From NCBI GenBank assembly GCA_016786585.1, contig JAEUUI010000008.1, positions 416,425 to 480,424 on the forward strand: a stretch of 64,000 nucleotides of DNA, written 5' to 3'. This stretch comes from Cyclobacteriaceae bacterium. Lineage in GTDB: Bacteria; Bacteroidota; Bacteroidia; Cytophagales; Cyclobacteriaceae. Both the position numbers and the translations under genes were made by a program. Of this stretch, positions 17,194 to 25,476 are shown one piece after another. Under the pieces are notes generated by a model. It searched no databases. It saw nothing but the letters and a program-made list of their open reading frames with translations, and was not told the origin of the DNA. Positions within the stretch are counted from its first letter, which is position 1. The number at the start of each line of letters is the position of its first letter.

Positions 17194-17210
17194 GTTGTCC
17201 GGTGGACAAC
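17194..17210. other. Inverted repeat GTTGTCC-GGT-GGACAAC
   Basis: A perfect 7-bp inverted repeat between the Crp/Fnr site (17220) and the start of the rhodanese gene. It overlaps the inferred core promoter (CAACTTTG on the minus strand). It could be a second operator or a leader hairpin. Confidence 0.4.
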
Positions 17211-17219
17211 ATGCGTACA

Positions 17220-17233
17220 GTGACTTTAGTCAC
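17220..17233 (-). promoter_or_regulatory. Crp/Fnr-type operator upstream of rhodanese-DUF6132-DUF983
   Basis: GTGAC-N4-GTCAC is a perfect dyad overlapping the last base of the regulator gene's stop codon. On the minus strand exactly 22 bp separate it from CAACTTTG, a TAnnTTTG-like box. The layout is the same as at 9774 and 16200. Confidence 0.75.
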
Positions 17234-17886
17234 TATGCCATGGTAATACGGATTATTTCATTTCGGGATACAGAAATGACTTTTCTGGCCTCCAGTTTCT
17301 TAAGTAAGCGGGATATCACTTCGCGTGACGAATTCAGATCGTCAGCAATCTGCTGGTGGGTGATGGTAATCGTATTTGATTGTATGGAATCAAACTGGCG
17401 CCTCAGATAAAATTCAAGTTTTTCGTCCATCGACCGGAAAGCTACCTGATCAATCACCTCCAGCAGTTCCTCAAAGCGGCTGCGGTATGTTTCGAGCACA
17501 AAATAGTACCAGCTTTTGTAGTCTTTCATTAAACTGTCCATGTGCTGGATAGGTATCGCGAGTGCTTTAACCGGAGTTACGGCAATTGCCTTTACCGCAC
17601 TGGCTTCGTTTTTTGTAGCACAGATCATTGATAATGCGCAAGCGTTTCCTTTTTCGAGAAAGTAAAGAAAGAATTCTTCACCGTCATCCCCTTCGCGATA
17701 AAGTTTAACACGGCCCTCCAGAATCAGCAGGGAGCTTTTAAAGTACTGCCCCGGGCGCATCATGTTTTCGCCTTCAGGGAATTCAACGACCTGCCCGATT
17801 TTTTCGAGATGGCTGATGAGTTCAGGGTTGAATGTGGGAAAAAGATCGTGAAGTGATGAATGGATGGCTGTGCTTTCTGTTGGCAT
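17233..17886 (-). CDS. Crp/Fnr family transcriptional regulator
   Basis: 217 residues from ATG 17886 (MPTESTAIHSSLHDLF); a longer start at 17946 adds 20 polar residues and cannot be excluded. The cyclic-nucleotide-like beta roll covers ~25-140 (MMRPGQYFKSSLLILEGRVK). A long dimer helix and a winged helix follow, with ITHQQIADDLNSSREVISRL. The recognition helix keeps the E..SR pattern that reads TGA/TCA half-sites in Fnr and Crp. No Fnr-type N-terminal cysteine cluster is present, so it is not an iron-sulfur sensor of that type. Its own gene lies directly upstream of one of three matching palindromes, so it very likely controls the neighbouring sulfur and efflux operons. Confidence 0.9.
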   Translation of the reverse strand: MPTESTAIHSSLHDLFPTFNPELISHLEKIGQVVEFPEGENMMRPGQYFKSSLLILEGRVKLYREGDDGEEFFLYFLEKGNACALSMICATKNEASAVKAIAVTPVKALAIPIQHMDSLMKDYKSWYYFVLETYRSRFEELLEVIDQVAFRSMDEKLEFYLRRQFDSIQSNTITITHQQIADDLNSSREVISRLLKKLEARKVISVSRNEIIRITMA

Positions 17887-18074
17887 AAACGAATTTACGG
17901 AATGAATTTGATACGATTGCTGATACTTACCCGAACTTTGACCCATGGAACGCAGATTGAGGCTTCAATCCCGGGCGAAATGTTAAATATTTACTTGTGT
18001 AAGATTTTGATACAGTTTGTAACTGTTTTTCCATAGCGCTCCCGGTATCTTCATGGCGGCTTTAATTTACCCCT

Positions 18075-18377
18075 ATGAAAACTGCAACATATAAAAAAGG
18101 CGTTCAGGAAATCGTTTCCCGTGCACAGGAAATCAACCCGCAGATCGGTAGCTACCAGGACCACCGGCCGTCAGGTCCCGACCATTTCCAGATTACGCTG
18201 TCAAACGGAACGTTAATCTTGCCACGACTTGTTGCCCAGAATCAGCAGGAATTCCCCGACCAGGTTTCGCGCGACTGGGTTGCCGAGATCGCGAATACGT
18301 TTGAGAAAGGTGCCAGCGAAGCACGTCAGCAAACTGTTTTTGAACGATTCTTAAACCGGTTCAAATCCGGAAAGTAG
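18075..18377 (+). CDS. Small conserved-looking hypothetical protein
   Basis: 100 residues, ATG 18075, beginning MKTATYKKGVQEIVSRAQEI and ending FERFLNRFKSGK. No signal peptide, no membrane segment and no recognisable motif. The composition is that of a soluble helical protein with a short beta part (FQITLSNGTLILPRLV). It stands alone, divergent from the Crp/Fnr gene across 188 bp. Function unknown. Confidence 0.65.
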   Translation: MKTATYKKGVQEIVSRAQEINPQIGSYQDHRPSGPDHFQITLSNGTLILPRLVAQNQQEFPDQVSRDWVAEIANTFEKGASEARQQTVFERFLNRFKSGK

Positions 18378-18565
18378 TTAATCGCACTACTGGTTTGTAA
18401 ACTGTTAGTTTTAGCCGGATGATTCCTCATCACTAAATACTATTTTCGTGTCGGGCCATCTAATGAAACAGGAATAGCCGGAAAAAAACGGGTTCTTTCT
18501 GCTGAATAGATGGAAGCCGGCCTTAAAAAGTAGTGTACAACCAATTATCCCAATCAGATCGGACA

Positions 18566-20122
18566 ATGAAAATTCATCTGTCATTAGTGCGTTGCGCTCG
18601 CATGGTTATCATTATTTCTGCGCTGGCGATAATAACGGAAACATTCGCTCAAAACACGATCATCATTAATACAGATAAGCCTGGTGTGGTTATCAGTAAA
18701 CACCTCTACGGTCATTTCGCAGAGCATTTGGGCAGGTGTATTTATGATGGGATGTATATCGGTGAGCAAAATAACCAGATCAGCCATACCGATGGAGTTC
18801 GCAACGATGTTATTGAAGCGCTCCGGAAGTTAAAGGTTCCAAATCTTCGCTGGCCGGGAGGATGTTTTGCAGACACGTATCAGTGGAAAGATGGCATTGG
18901 CGATAAGGCTAAACGACCGAAAATTGTAAACGTGTGGTGGGGCGGAGTTACTGAAGATAACAGTTTTGGCACGCACGACTTTTTGAATTTATGTGAACGC
19001 ATCGGGGCCGAACCGTATCTGGCAGCCAATGTTGGAAGCGGAACAGTGAAAGATTTTTCAGACTGGGTTCAATACGTGAACTTTTCAGGAGTGAGTCCGA
19101 TGTCCGATTTGCGGCAAAAGAACGGTCGCGAAAAACCCTGGAATGTAACGTACTGGGGTGTAGGCAACGAAGCCTGGGGATGTGGCGGAAATATGAAGCC
19201 TGAATATTACGCAAACCTGTACAGGCAGTATGCAACATTTATGACGGGAAGCAATCTGTTTCGCATTGCTTCCGGTGCTAACTCGTCCGATTATAACTGG
19301 ACGGAAGTATTGATGCGCGAAATTCCGTTACACCTGCTGGAAGGAGTCGCACTGCATCACTATTCGGTAATTGATTGGAATAAAAAGGGATCGGCAACTG
19401 ACTTTAGCGAAGAGCAATATTTCAAAACCATGCAGCGTGCCATGCAGATGGGAGAACTTGTTACAAAGCATGCTGCGATCATGGATAAATATGATCCGCA
19501 ACGCAAGGTAGCCCTTGTGGTGGATGAATGGGGTGGGTGGTACGATGTCGAAAAGGGAACCAATCCCGGATTTCTTTACCAGCAGAACACGATGCGTGAT
19601 GCAATGATTGCAGGAGTGACGCTGAATATTTTTCAGAATCATGCAGACCGGGTACGGATGGCCAACCTTGCACAGGTAGTGAATGTTCTTCAGGCCGTGA
19701 TCCTCACCGATAAAGAGAAAATTCTGCTCACGCCAACATACCATGTTATGGAAATGTACAATGTGCACCAGGAGGCTACGCAATTACCGGTAACAGTAGA
19801 GTCAGTTATGTATTCCAATGGCAATGAGAAACTGCCTGCACTTTCTGTTTCCGCTTCAGTAACAACCGGAGGAATTGTTCATATTTCTATTGCCAATATT
19901 GATTCTCATAATGAACTTCCGGTAGAAATCCAGTTGGGTGCTAAACACTTTAAAACGGTTTCAGGCCGAGTGCTTACGTCCGAAAAAGTAAACGACCACA
20001 ACACCTTTGAAGCCCCCAATAAGATTATCCCGAAAGACTTTGCCAAGGCCAGGTTCAAAGGAGAAACGCTCGTAGCGGCTATTTCGCCTTGTAGTGTTGT
20101 CGTATTGGAGGTTCGGCCCTAA
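18566..20122 (+). CDS. GH51 alpha-L-arabinofuranosidase
   Basis: 518 residues from ATG 18566; a GTG at 18533 would only add a polar extension before the signal peptide MKIHLSLVRCARMV...TETFAQ. GH51 landmarks: YGHFAEHLGRCIYDGMYIG, LRWPGGCFADTYQWKDGIG, the acid/base GVGNEAWGCGG (Glu202) and the nucleophile VVDEWGGWYD (Glu321), followed by a C-terminal beta-sandwich. It removes terminal arabinofuranose from arabinan or arabinoxylan side chains. Exported, probably periplasmic. It stands alone, about 2.4 kb from the beta-glucan locus and separated from it by mnmE. Confidence 0.95.
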   Translation: MKIHLSLVRCARMVIIISALAIITETFAQNTIIINTDKPGVVISKHLYGHFAEHLGRCIYDGMYIGEQNNQISHTDGVRNDVIEALRKLKVPNLRWPGGCFADTYQWKDGIGDKAKRPKIVNVWWGGVTEDNSFGTHDFLNLCERIGAEPYLAANVGSGTVKDFSDWVQYVNFSGVSPMSDLRQKNGREKPWNVTYWGVGNEAWGCGGNMKPEYYANLYRQYATFMTGSNLFRIASGANSSDYNWTEVLMREIPLHLLEGVALHHYSVIDWNKKGSATDFSEEQYFKTMQRAMQMGELVTKHAAIMDKYDPQRKVALVVDEWGGWYDVEKGTNPGFLYQQNTMRDAMIAGVTLNIFQNHADRVRMANLAQVVNVLQAVILTDKEKILLTPTYHVMEMYNVHQEATQLPVTVESVMYSNGNEKLPALSVSASVTTGGIVHISIANIDSHNELPVEIQLGAKHFKTVSGRVLTSEKVNDHNTFEAPNKIIPKDFAKARFKGETLVAAISPCSVVVLEVRP

Positions 20123-20201
20123 CCTCATTTTATACATCACATTTGATTGGAGTATAAAAAGAGTGACCTGCCCAGATTTGCTGTGAAAGAAGAATCAGTG
20201 G

Positions 20202-21563
20202 CTACTTCCCAATACAAAACTTACTGAAAATATTGTCCAGCAGATCATCGGTTGAAATGGCGCCGGTGATTTCACCCAGGTAATGCAATGCCTGGCGGAT
20301 GTCCATCGCTAGAAAATCTCCGGTAACACCTTCGCTCATTCCATTCAGTACACGGTCCAGGGATTGATGTGTTTGCAGTAAATTCTGGTAGTGCCGTAAG
20401 CTCGTTACCAGAACATCACCCGATTTAACAGTACTTACATGAAAGAAGGAGAGAAGCTTATCCTTCAGCTGTTGGATATTCTCATGCTTTGATGCAGAGA
20501 TCAGAACAAAGTCCTGGTCTTTAAGGGAAGTTAACAATGCCGGGTCAGCTTTATCAATCTTGTTGCCCACCTTGATAAAAGGAATTCCAAGTTGTTTTAA
20601 TTCTTCAGTCTGTTGGTGAATCTCTGCCAGCGTAGCAGAAGATAAATCAAATAAATAAAGGATAACGGAAGCTTTTCGCATGCGATCGCGCGTGCGCTCA
20701 ACTCCGATTGCTTCAATAACGTCCTGCGTTTCGCGCAAGCCTGCTGTATCAATGAAACGGAAGTTAATGCCCCCCAGGATCATTTCATCTTCGATCACAT
20801 CACGCGTGGTGCCGGCAATTTCAGAAACGATTGCTCTCTCTTCGTTAAGCAATAAATTCAACAGCGTAGATTTGCCTGCATTCGGCTTCCCTGCAATTAC
20901 TGTGGGTACACCGTTCTTGATCACATTCCCTTGATCGAACGATTGAATCAACGAACTCAGGTACGACTGAATTTTTAAAATCAGTTTTCTCAGATCATCG
21001 CGCTTGGCAAACTCTACATCTTCTTCGCCAAAATCCAGTTCCAGTTCAATCAGTGAAGCAAAGTGGATGAGTTCTTCCCGCAGGGTGTTAATCTCTTTCG
21101 AGAAACCTCCCCGCATCTGGTTTAAGGCAGCCTGTCGCGCATTGTCGGTTTCGGCATTAATCAGGTCGGCAACAGCCTCTGCCTGCGCGAGATCCATCCG
21201 CCCGTTTAAAAAGGCGCGTTTGGTAAACTCACCGGGCTCCGCCAGGCGGGCACCGTTCGCAAGCAATGCCTTTACAATTTCTTTAACAATTACCGGTGAC
21301 CCATGACACGATATCTCTATTGCATTCTCACGTGTGAAGGAGCGGGGTTCTTTAAATACGGTAACCAGCACTTCGTCAATCAGCTTTCCGTTGTAGTGCA
21401 GCGTTCCGAAATGAGCCGTATGTGTGTCTGCCGTGAGCAGATTTCTCCCGTTAAATATCTTCTGAGTGATTGAAATACAATCACTCCCGGACAAGCGTAT
21501 CACAGCTATTGCACTGATTCCCTGTGCGGTGGCAAGCGCAACTATGGTGTCGTGTTGATTCAA
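20202..21563 (-). CDS. mnmE: tRNA modification GTPase MnmE
   Basis: 453 residues. The start is TTG at 21563: the protein begins MNQHDTIVALATAQGISAIA exactly as MnmE should, a stop lies in frame just upstream and no ATG is available. N-terminal tetrahydrofolate-binding domain to ~115; helical domain with the inserted G domain: GKPNAGKST (G1), DTAGLRE (G3), NKID (G4); C-terminal FCIGK with the conserved Cys. With MnmG it installs the cmnm5 group on U34 of several tRNAs. Upstream of its start lies a 54-bp sequence repeated at 22478. Confidence 0.97.
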   Translation of the reverse strand: MNQHDTIVALATAQGISAIAVIRLSGSDCISITQKIFNGRNLLTADTHTAHFGTLHYNGKLIDEVLVTVFKEPRSFTRENAIEISCHGSPVIVKEIVKALLANGARLAEPGEFTKRAFLNGRMDLAQAEAVADLINAETDNARQAALNQMRGGFSKEINTLREELIHFASLIELELDFGEEDVEFAKRDDLRKLILKIQSYLSSLIQSFDQGNVIKNGVPTVIAGKPNAGKSTLLNLLLNEERAIVSEIAGTTRDVIEDEMILGGINFRFIDTAGLRETQDVIEAIGVERTRDRMRKASVILYLFDLSSATLAEIHQQTEELKQLGIPFIKVGNKIDKADPALLTSLKDQDFVLISASKHENIQQLKDKLLSFFHVSTVKSGDVLVTSLRHYQNLLQTHQSLDRVLNGMSEGVTGDFLAMDIRQALHYLGEITGAISTDDLLDNIFSKFCIGK

Positions 21564-21565
21564 GG

Positions 21566-21619
21566 CTGCAAGGTATCAATTACCAGTTGCATAAAAAAAG
21601 AACAGCGCCCGGGAAAACA
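21566..21619. repeat. 54-bp direct repeat, copy 1 (half terminator)
   Basis: Begins CTGCAAGGTATCAATTACCA and ends GCGCCCGGGAAAACA. It matches 22478-22530 with few differences. It contains only one arm of the terminator hairpin that is complete in copy 2, and it abuts the mnmE start. The repeats bracket the lipoprotein gene at 21770-22375. Confidence 0.85.
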
Positions 21620-21769
21620 GAATTGCTACCTCGTTTCATTTCACATAGGTGGGGCAAATTTATGTCGATGCTTTTGAGCGGTTCAGATCTTCTATTCGAT
21701 AGAATAACGGTGTTTGGATATCTAAATTTTACTAATTTATCACTTTCAATTATTCAAGAATAGACCTGA

Positions 21770-22375
21770 ATGACTCAATTAATGAGAATATTGATTGTAG
21801 CACTTTTGATTCAAGTCTCATGCCATGAGAAAAAAATAGAGTCTGATCCGGACTTGAACAAGGCAAACAGCCTACTTTCAAAATACCTTATTACAGGTGA
21901 TAGGGAGTACTTAGTAAGAAGTTACGATGTAATTAAGTCACGTAAGAATTCTGATCGCCAAGTAATGGCCAAGTCACAATTTGTACTAGTCTCCTCTATC
22001 TTGATGTACTTGCGCAAATATCCTGATTTGAAAGTTTTGGTGAATCAGAATGGGGCGTTTGTTCGAGATAAACAACTTACTTTAAACCTCATTGAAGCGC
22101 TTCAGGTTTGGCCGCAGGACTCGGGGAAAGCTCTTAGATACATCGATTCGAATATTGCGCAAATAGATAAACAGATAAATGATAAGCCGACAGATTCGCT
22201 TTTGTATGTGGACTACTTTATCATGCGGTTATACCGTTTTGGTCGACCAGAGGTTCTTGCTGAGTTAGACAGCTTTAAAACTAAGGACACTATCTTCTCA
22301 TTTGTTTTTCATGATCAGGTCTTACGTGATGTGATTGAAGAGTATCCTGACGACTTTCTTTTTCCTGCAAAATGA
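21770..22375 (+). CDS. Orphan lipoprotein of unknown function
   Basis: 201 residues, MTQLMRILIVALLIQVSCHE with lipobox QVSC. The mature part is predicted mostly helical (LNKANSLLSKYLITGDREYL; ALRYIDSNIAQIDKQIND), TPR-like in feel but without a clear consensus. Base composition is more AT-rich than its neighbours. It is on the plus strand between two minus-strand genes and is flanked by a 54-bp direct repeat, so the whole segment 21620-22477 looks like an insertion into the mnmE - GH16 intergenic region. Confidence 0.7.
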   Translation: MTQLMRILIVALLIQVSCHEKKIESDPDLNKANSLLSKYLITGDREYLVRSYDVIKSRKNSDRQVMAKSQFVLVSSILMYLRKYPDLKVLVNQNGAFVRDKQLTLNLIEALQVWPQDSGKALRYIDSNIAQIDKQINDKPTDSLLYVDYFIMRLYRFGRPEVLAELDSFKTKDTIFSFVFHDQVLRDVIEEYPDDFLFPAK

Positions 22376-22477
22376 TATCGTGAACTCTGAGGTGTATTTT
22401 AGTAAAAAAACGCATCCTTGGTAATTACGTTCTCGTCAGTACACAGATAGTACAAGTTGTTTTTACCTTAGGATACA

Positions 22478-22530
22478 CTGCAACCTATCAATTGCCAGTT
22501 GCATAAAAAAAGAACAGCGCCCGGGCAACA
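22478..22530. repeat. 54-bp direct repeat, copy 2
   Basis: Begins CTGCAACCTATCAATTGCCA and shares the run GTTGCATAAAAAAAGAACAG and GCGCCCGGG with copy 1. This copy runs into the complete terminator downstream of the GH16 lipoprotein gene, so it probably preserves the original junction. Confidence 0.85.
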
Positions 22531-22540
22531 GGCACTGTTC
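22504..22540 (-). terminator. Intrinsic terminator of the beta-glucan utilisation operon
   Basis: On the minus strand: GAACAGTGCC, a nine-base loop, GGCGCTGTTC, then seven T. The 10-bp stem contains one G-T wobble. It lies 25 bp past the GH16 lipoprotein stop codon. Confidence 0.88.
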
Positions 22541-22565
22541 GCACTTTAACCCAAAATAAAAATCT

Positions 22566-23366
22566 TTATTCGTACACGCGTACGTAGTCAACAATCATTT
22601 GCTGGGGCCAGATTGATTCGTCAACGCCTTCCTTGCCACCCCAGTTACCACCCACCGCAATGTTCATCAGCAAGTGAAACTTTTGATCGAATGGCCAGCC
22701 TTTATAATCATCTTTCGGATCACGGGTAACGCTGTGATATACTTTATTATCGACTAAAAAATCCATTTTGTTTTCCCGCCACTCTACGGCATAAATGTGA
22801 AAATCATCCTGCGCTCCGGGAACGGTAACTTTGCCTTCTTTTTGTGTTTGCTTGACGTGGTTGTATGCCTCCGTGTGAATCGTGCCATGCACAACTTCCG
22901 GATCGTATCCTACGTGTTCCATGATGTCAATCTCACCGCTTGCCGGCCAATCTCCGTACTTCCAGTCAGTCGATAGCATCCAGATTGCCGGCCATGTTCC
23001 TTTTCCCTTGGGGAGCTTTGCGCGCACTTCAATGCGTCCGTAAAGCCAGTCTCCCTTGTGCTTTGAAACAATCCGGCTTGAAGTGTAGGCTTTATTGTCA
23101 AAAGAATCTTTGCGCGCTTCAATAACAAGATTGCCGTTTTCAACACGCACGTTCTGCATATCTTTTGTATAATACTGCAATTCATTATTACCCCATCCGT
23201 GACCACCTATGTCGTAATTCCACTTTGTTGTATCGGGTGTTCCGGTATAGTTAAATTCATCGCTCCAGATGAGATTTGGCGCAGGCTTTTGCATGCAGCC
23301 CTGAGCTATGAACAATGAGATGATACCCAGTAAACGTGTAATGTTGTTCTTCATGATGAATGTCAT
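22566..23366 (-). CDS. GH16 beta-glucanase (laminarinase-type) lipoprotein
   Basis: 266 residues if started at ATG 23366, which overlaps the upstream stop as ATGA; a second ATG at 23354 gives MKNNITRLLGIISLFIAQGC and works equally well. Lipobox AQGC. GH16 catalytic motif GEIDIMEHVG (Glu145, Asp147, Glu150), with the MEHVG form typical of beta-1,3-glucanases. Conserved WSDEFN near the start and VDYVRVYE at the end. Likely an outer-membrane endo-beta-1,3-glucanase. Last gene of the SusC-SusD-GH16-GH16 operon. Confidence 0.95.
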   Translation of the reverse strand: MTFIMKNNITRLLGIISLFIAQGCMQKPAPNLIWSDEFNYTGTPDTTKWNYDIGGHGWGNNELQYYTKDMQNVRVENGNLVIEARKDSFDNKAYTSSRIVSKHKGDWLYGRIEVRAKLPKGKGTWPAIWMLSTDWKYGDWPASGEIDIMEHVGYDPEVVHGTIHTEAYNHVKQTQKEGKVTVPGAQDDFHIYAVEWRENKMDFLVDNKVYHSVTRDPKDDYKGWPFDQKFHLLMNIAVGGNWGGKEGVDESIWPQQMIVDYVRVYE

Positions 23367-25387
23367 TCAACCAGGAGTTTATAAACCCGTGCAGTGCGTT
23401 TACTGGCAAGCTTCAGGAAATACACCCCCGGAATGTGATCACGCATGGAAACCGTTATCGTTTTGTCGCCGGTTTCGGTAGTGAAGTTGAGCGGACGACC
23501 CTGCAGGTCATACAGATCGATGCGTTCAAAATGTTGATCGGGTAAAGTAATGGTGAATTTTCCTTTTGATGGATTTGGATAAAGCGAAACGCTGGCAAGT
23601 TCATCTTCCGTGGCCGTTACCACAGCAATGGCTTCTACCGCAGCACTTTGCGCTGATTCGCCCGTTGAGTTCACCCCGGTGACCTTGTAGTAATTAATAG
23701 ACGTTGTCGGGAAAATTACGTGAGGATTATCGTCCGCACGCACGTTGGATTCCACGCGTGTGTAGGTACCGTTTTCCGTTGCGCTTCTATAGATATGAAA
23801 AGTTGTTGCATTACTCAGGTCATTCCATGATAATTTAACTTCACTGCCATTAATATCTGCGGCAAGGCCTGTCGGGGCTGCCGGCACGGTTTTACTATTA
23901 TAGAGGTACAGGTCACCCAAAGAGAAACTCGCTGTTCCGGGAAACATATAAATCCGAACATACTTGATATAATTTGGATTTACATCAGGATTGTTCTGAT
24001 CCCACTTGCCGTCAAAATTGTATGAGAATAATCGAGTCTGACCATCCTTTTCACTTGCGTCCAATTCGTAACGGGTAGCCGTAGTTTCGTTTCCATCACC
24101 ATCCACAAACACCATGAGCAAATCCGGCACACTGGCAGATGAAGCAGGAATAGTGATCGGAAGTTTTACAATGGAATAATCCTGAACATCAACCGCCCGG
24201 GGAAGTTCCAGTTGAATATAGCGCAGGGCTGCCAGGCTATAATTGACGCTAAGTTTATCGGAAACGTTTTGCATCGTTACAGATGCTCCTCCGTTGGAGG
24301 TCCATCCCGTTAGCTGACTTGTACTGAAACTGTGTGCAAGATACTTGTCGCCCGTAGGTTCGATGATCGTGGTTACGTTTACCGATGTTGAGTTTGATGG
24401 GCACCCTGTATTTCCGTCAATATCAAGTTGCAGTTCGCCATCAGCATTACCCCAGTCTACCGATATCTGCCGGGTGCCCTGTCCGGAAACAAGCGTAGCA
24501 CCTTCCGGCAGTGTCCAGTTGTAGGTAATACCTCCGCCGTAATCTGGGGCGGTGTACGAAAGACTTGTTTGATTCTCGAATACGAACTTAGGTCCGGTGA
24601 TAGAAGGCTCGGATTTTTCTTCATACACGCGAACGTATTCAACCTCCATTCTTGCTGATGTGAGGTTGGGGTCGATGGTGGGTCCTCCAAAGTTTCCACC
24701 CATGGCAATGTTCATGATCAAAAACTGCGGCCCGGTGAAAGGCCACGTGTTTGCGTTTTTTGTTGAAGGATTGTATGTATAGTACACAACATTGTCGACC
24801 GAGAACGCAATGCGTTGTTCATTCCAGGAAACAGCATAGTCGTGAAATTCGGTGCTGACGGTTGGAACAGAAGTAGCGCCCTTATTAACTGTATTTCCAT
24901 TGCTGGAAGGGGTGTGAAGGGCTGCCTGAACAACGCCCTGATTCTTCCCAACGTGTTCCATCACATCAATTTCACCACAAGCCGGCCAACCTACCGATGT
25001 GATGTTTTGTCCAAGCATCCAAAGCGCGGGCCATGTGCCAACTCCGGTGGGTAGTTTAGCTCTGAAGACAATCTTGCCATAGGTAAAAGTTTTCTTTCCC
25101 TGGGTTTTGATACGGCCGGAAGTCCAGTTACTGCCAAACTTAACAGCGTCAATAATTAGTTTACCGTTTTCCTGACGAACATTGGTGGTGCTGTTGGTGT
25201 AGGTTTGAACCTCGTTGTTTCCCCATCCGCCTGCTCCAAGGTCATAGCTCCAAAAAGTAGAATTAGGCGCTCCGGTTCCTTCAAATTCATCGCTCCATAC
25301 AAGTACTTCGCATTGACTGAAAGCATTTGAAAACAACATCAAACCAAACAGAAGTGTTAAACAGTATTTCGCGCGCATCATCATCAC
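23363..25387 (-). CDS. Secreted multidomain GH16 laminarinase with T9SS sorting signal
   Basis: 674 residues. Signal peptide through NAFSQ; GH16 catalytic domain ~28-258 with GEIDVMEHVG (Glu139, Asp141, Glu144); a PKD-like segment ~265-345 (SYTAPDYGGGITYNWTLPEG); a carbohydrate-binding-like domain ~350-505; an Fn3-like domain ~510-590 (PTGLAADINGSEVKLSW); and a type IX secretion type-A sorting domain from SVSLYPNPSKGKFTITLP to the end. The family cleaves beta-1,3 or mixed-linkage glucans. The sorting domain predicts export to the cell surface. The start could be any of the four initial Met codons. Confidence 0.95.
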   Translation of the reverse strand: MMMMRAKYCLTLLFGLMLFSNAFSQCEVLVWSDEFEGTGAPNSTFWSYDLGAGGWGNNEVQTYTNSTTNVRQENGKLIIDAVKFGSNWTSGRIKTQGKKTFTYGKIVFRAKLPTGVGTWPALWMLGQNITSVGWPACGEIDVMEHVGKNQGVVQAALHTPSSNGNTVNKGATSVPTVSTEFHDYAVSWNEQRIAFSVDNVVYYTYNPSTKNANTWPFTGPQFLIMNIAMGGNFGGPTIDPNLTSARMEVEYVRVYEEKSEPSITGPKFVFENQTSLSYTAPDYGGGITYNWTLPEGATLVSGQGTRQISVDWGNADGELQLDIDGNTGCPSNSTSVNVTTIIEPTGDKYLAHSFSTSQLTGWTSNGGASVTMQNVSDKLSVNYSLAALRYIQLELPRAVDVQDYSIVKLPITIPASSASVPDLLMVFVDGDGNETTATRYELDASEKDGQTRLFSYNFDGKWDQNNPDVNPNYIKYVRIYMFPGTASFSLGDLYLYNSKTVPAAPTGLAADINGSEVKLSWNDLSNATTFHIYRSATENGTYTRVESNVRADDNPHVIFPTTSINYYKVTGVNSTGESAQSAAVEAIAVVTATEDELASVSLYPNPSKGKFTITLPDQHFERIDLYDLQGRPLNFTTETGDKTITVSMRDHIPGVYFLKLASKRTARVYKLLVE

Positions 25388-25476
25388 CGGTTAGTTAAAT
25401 AGTTAATAGGGAAGGCCTTCGCGAGCTGTTGTTCGCGAAAGCACTACCCGTTGCAAGTTAAGTATGATTTGCCAAC

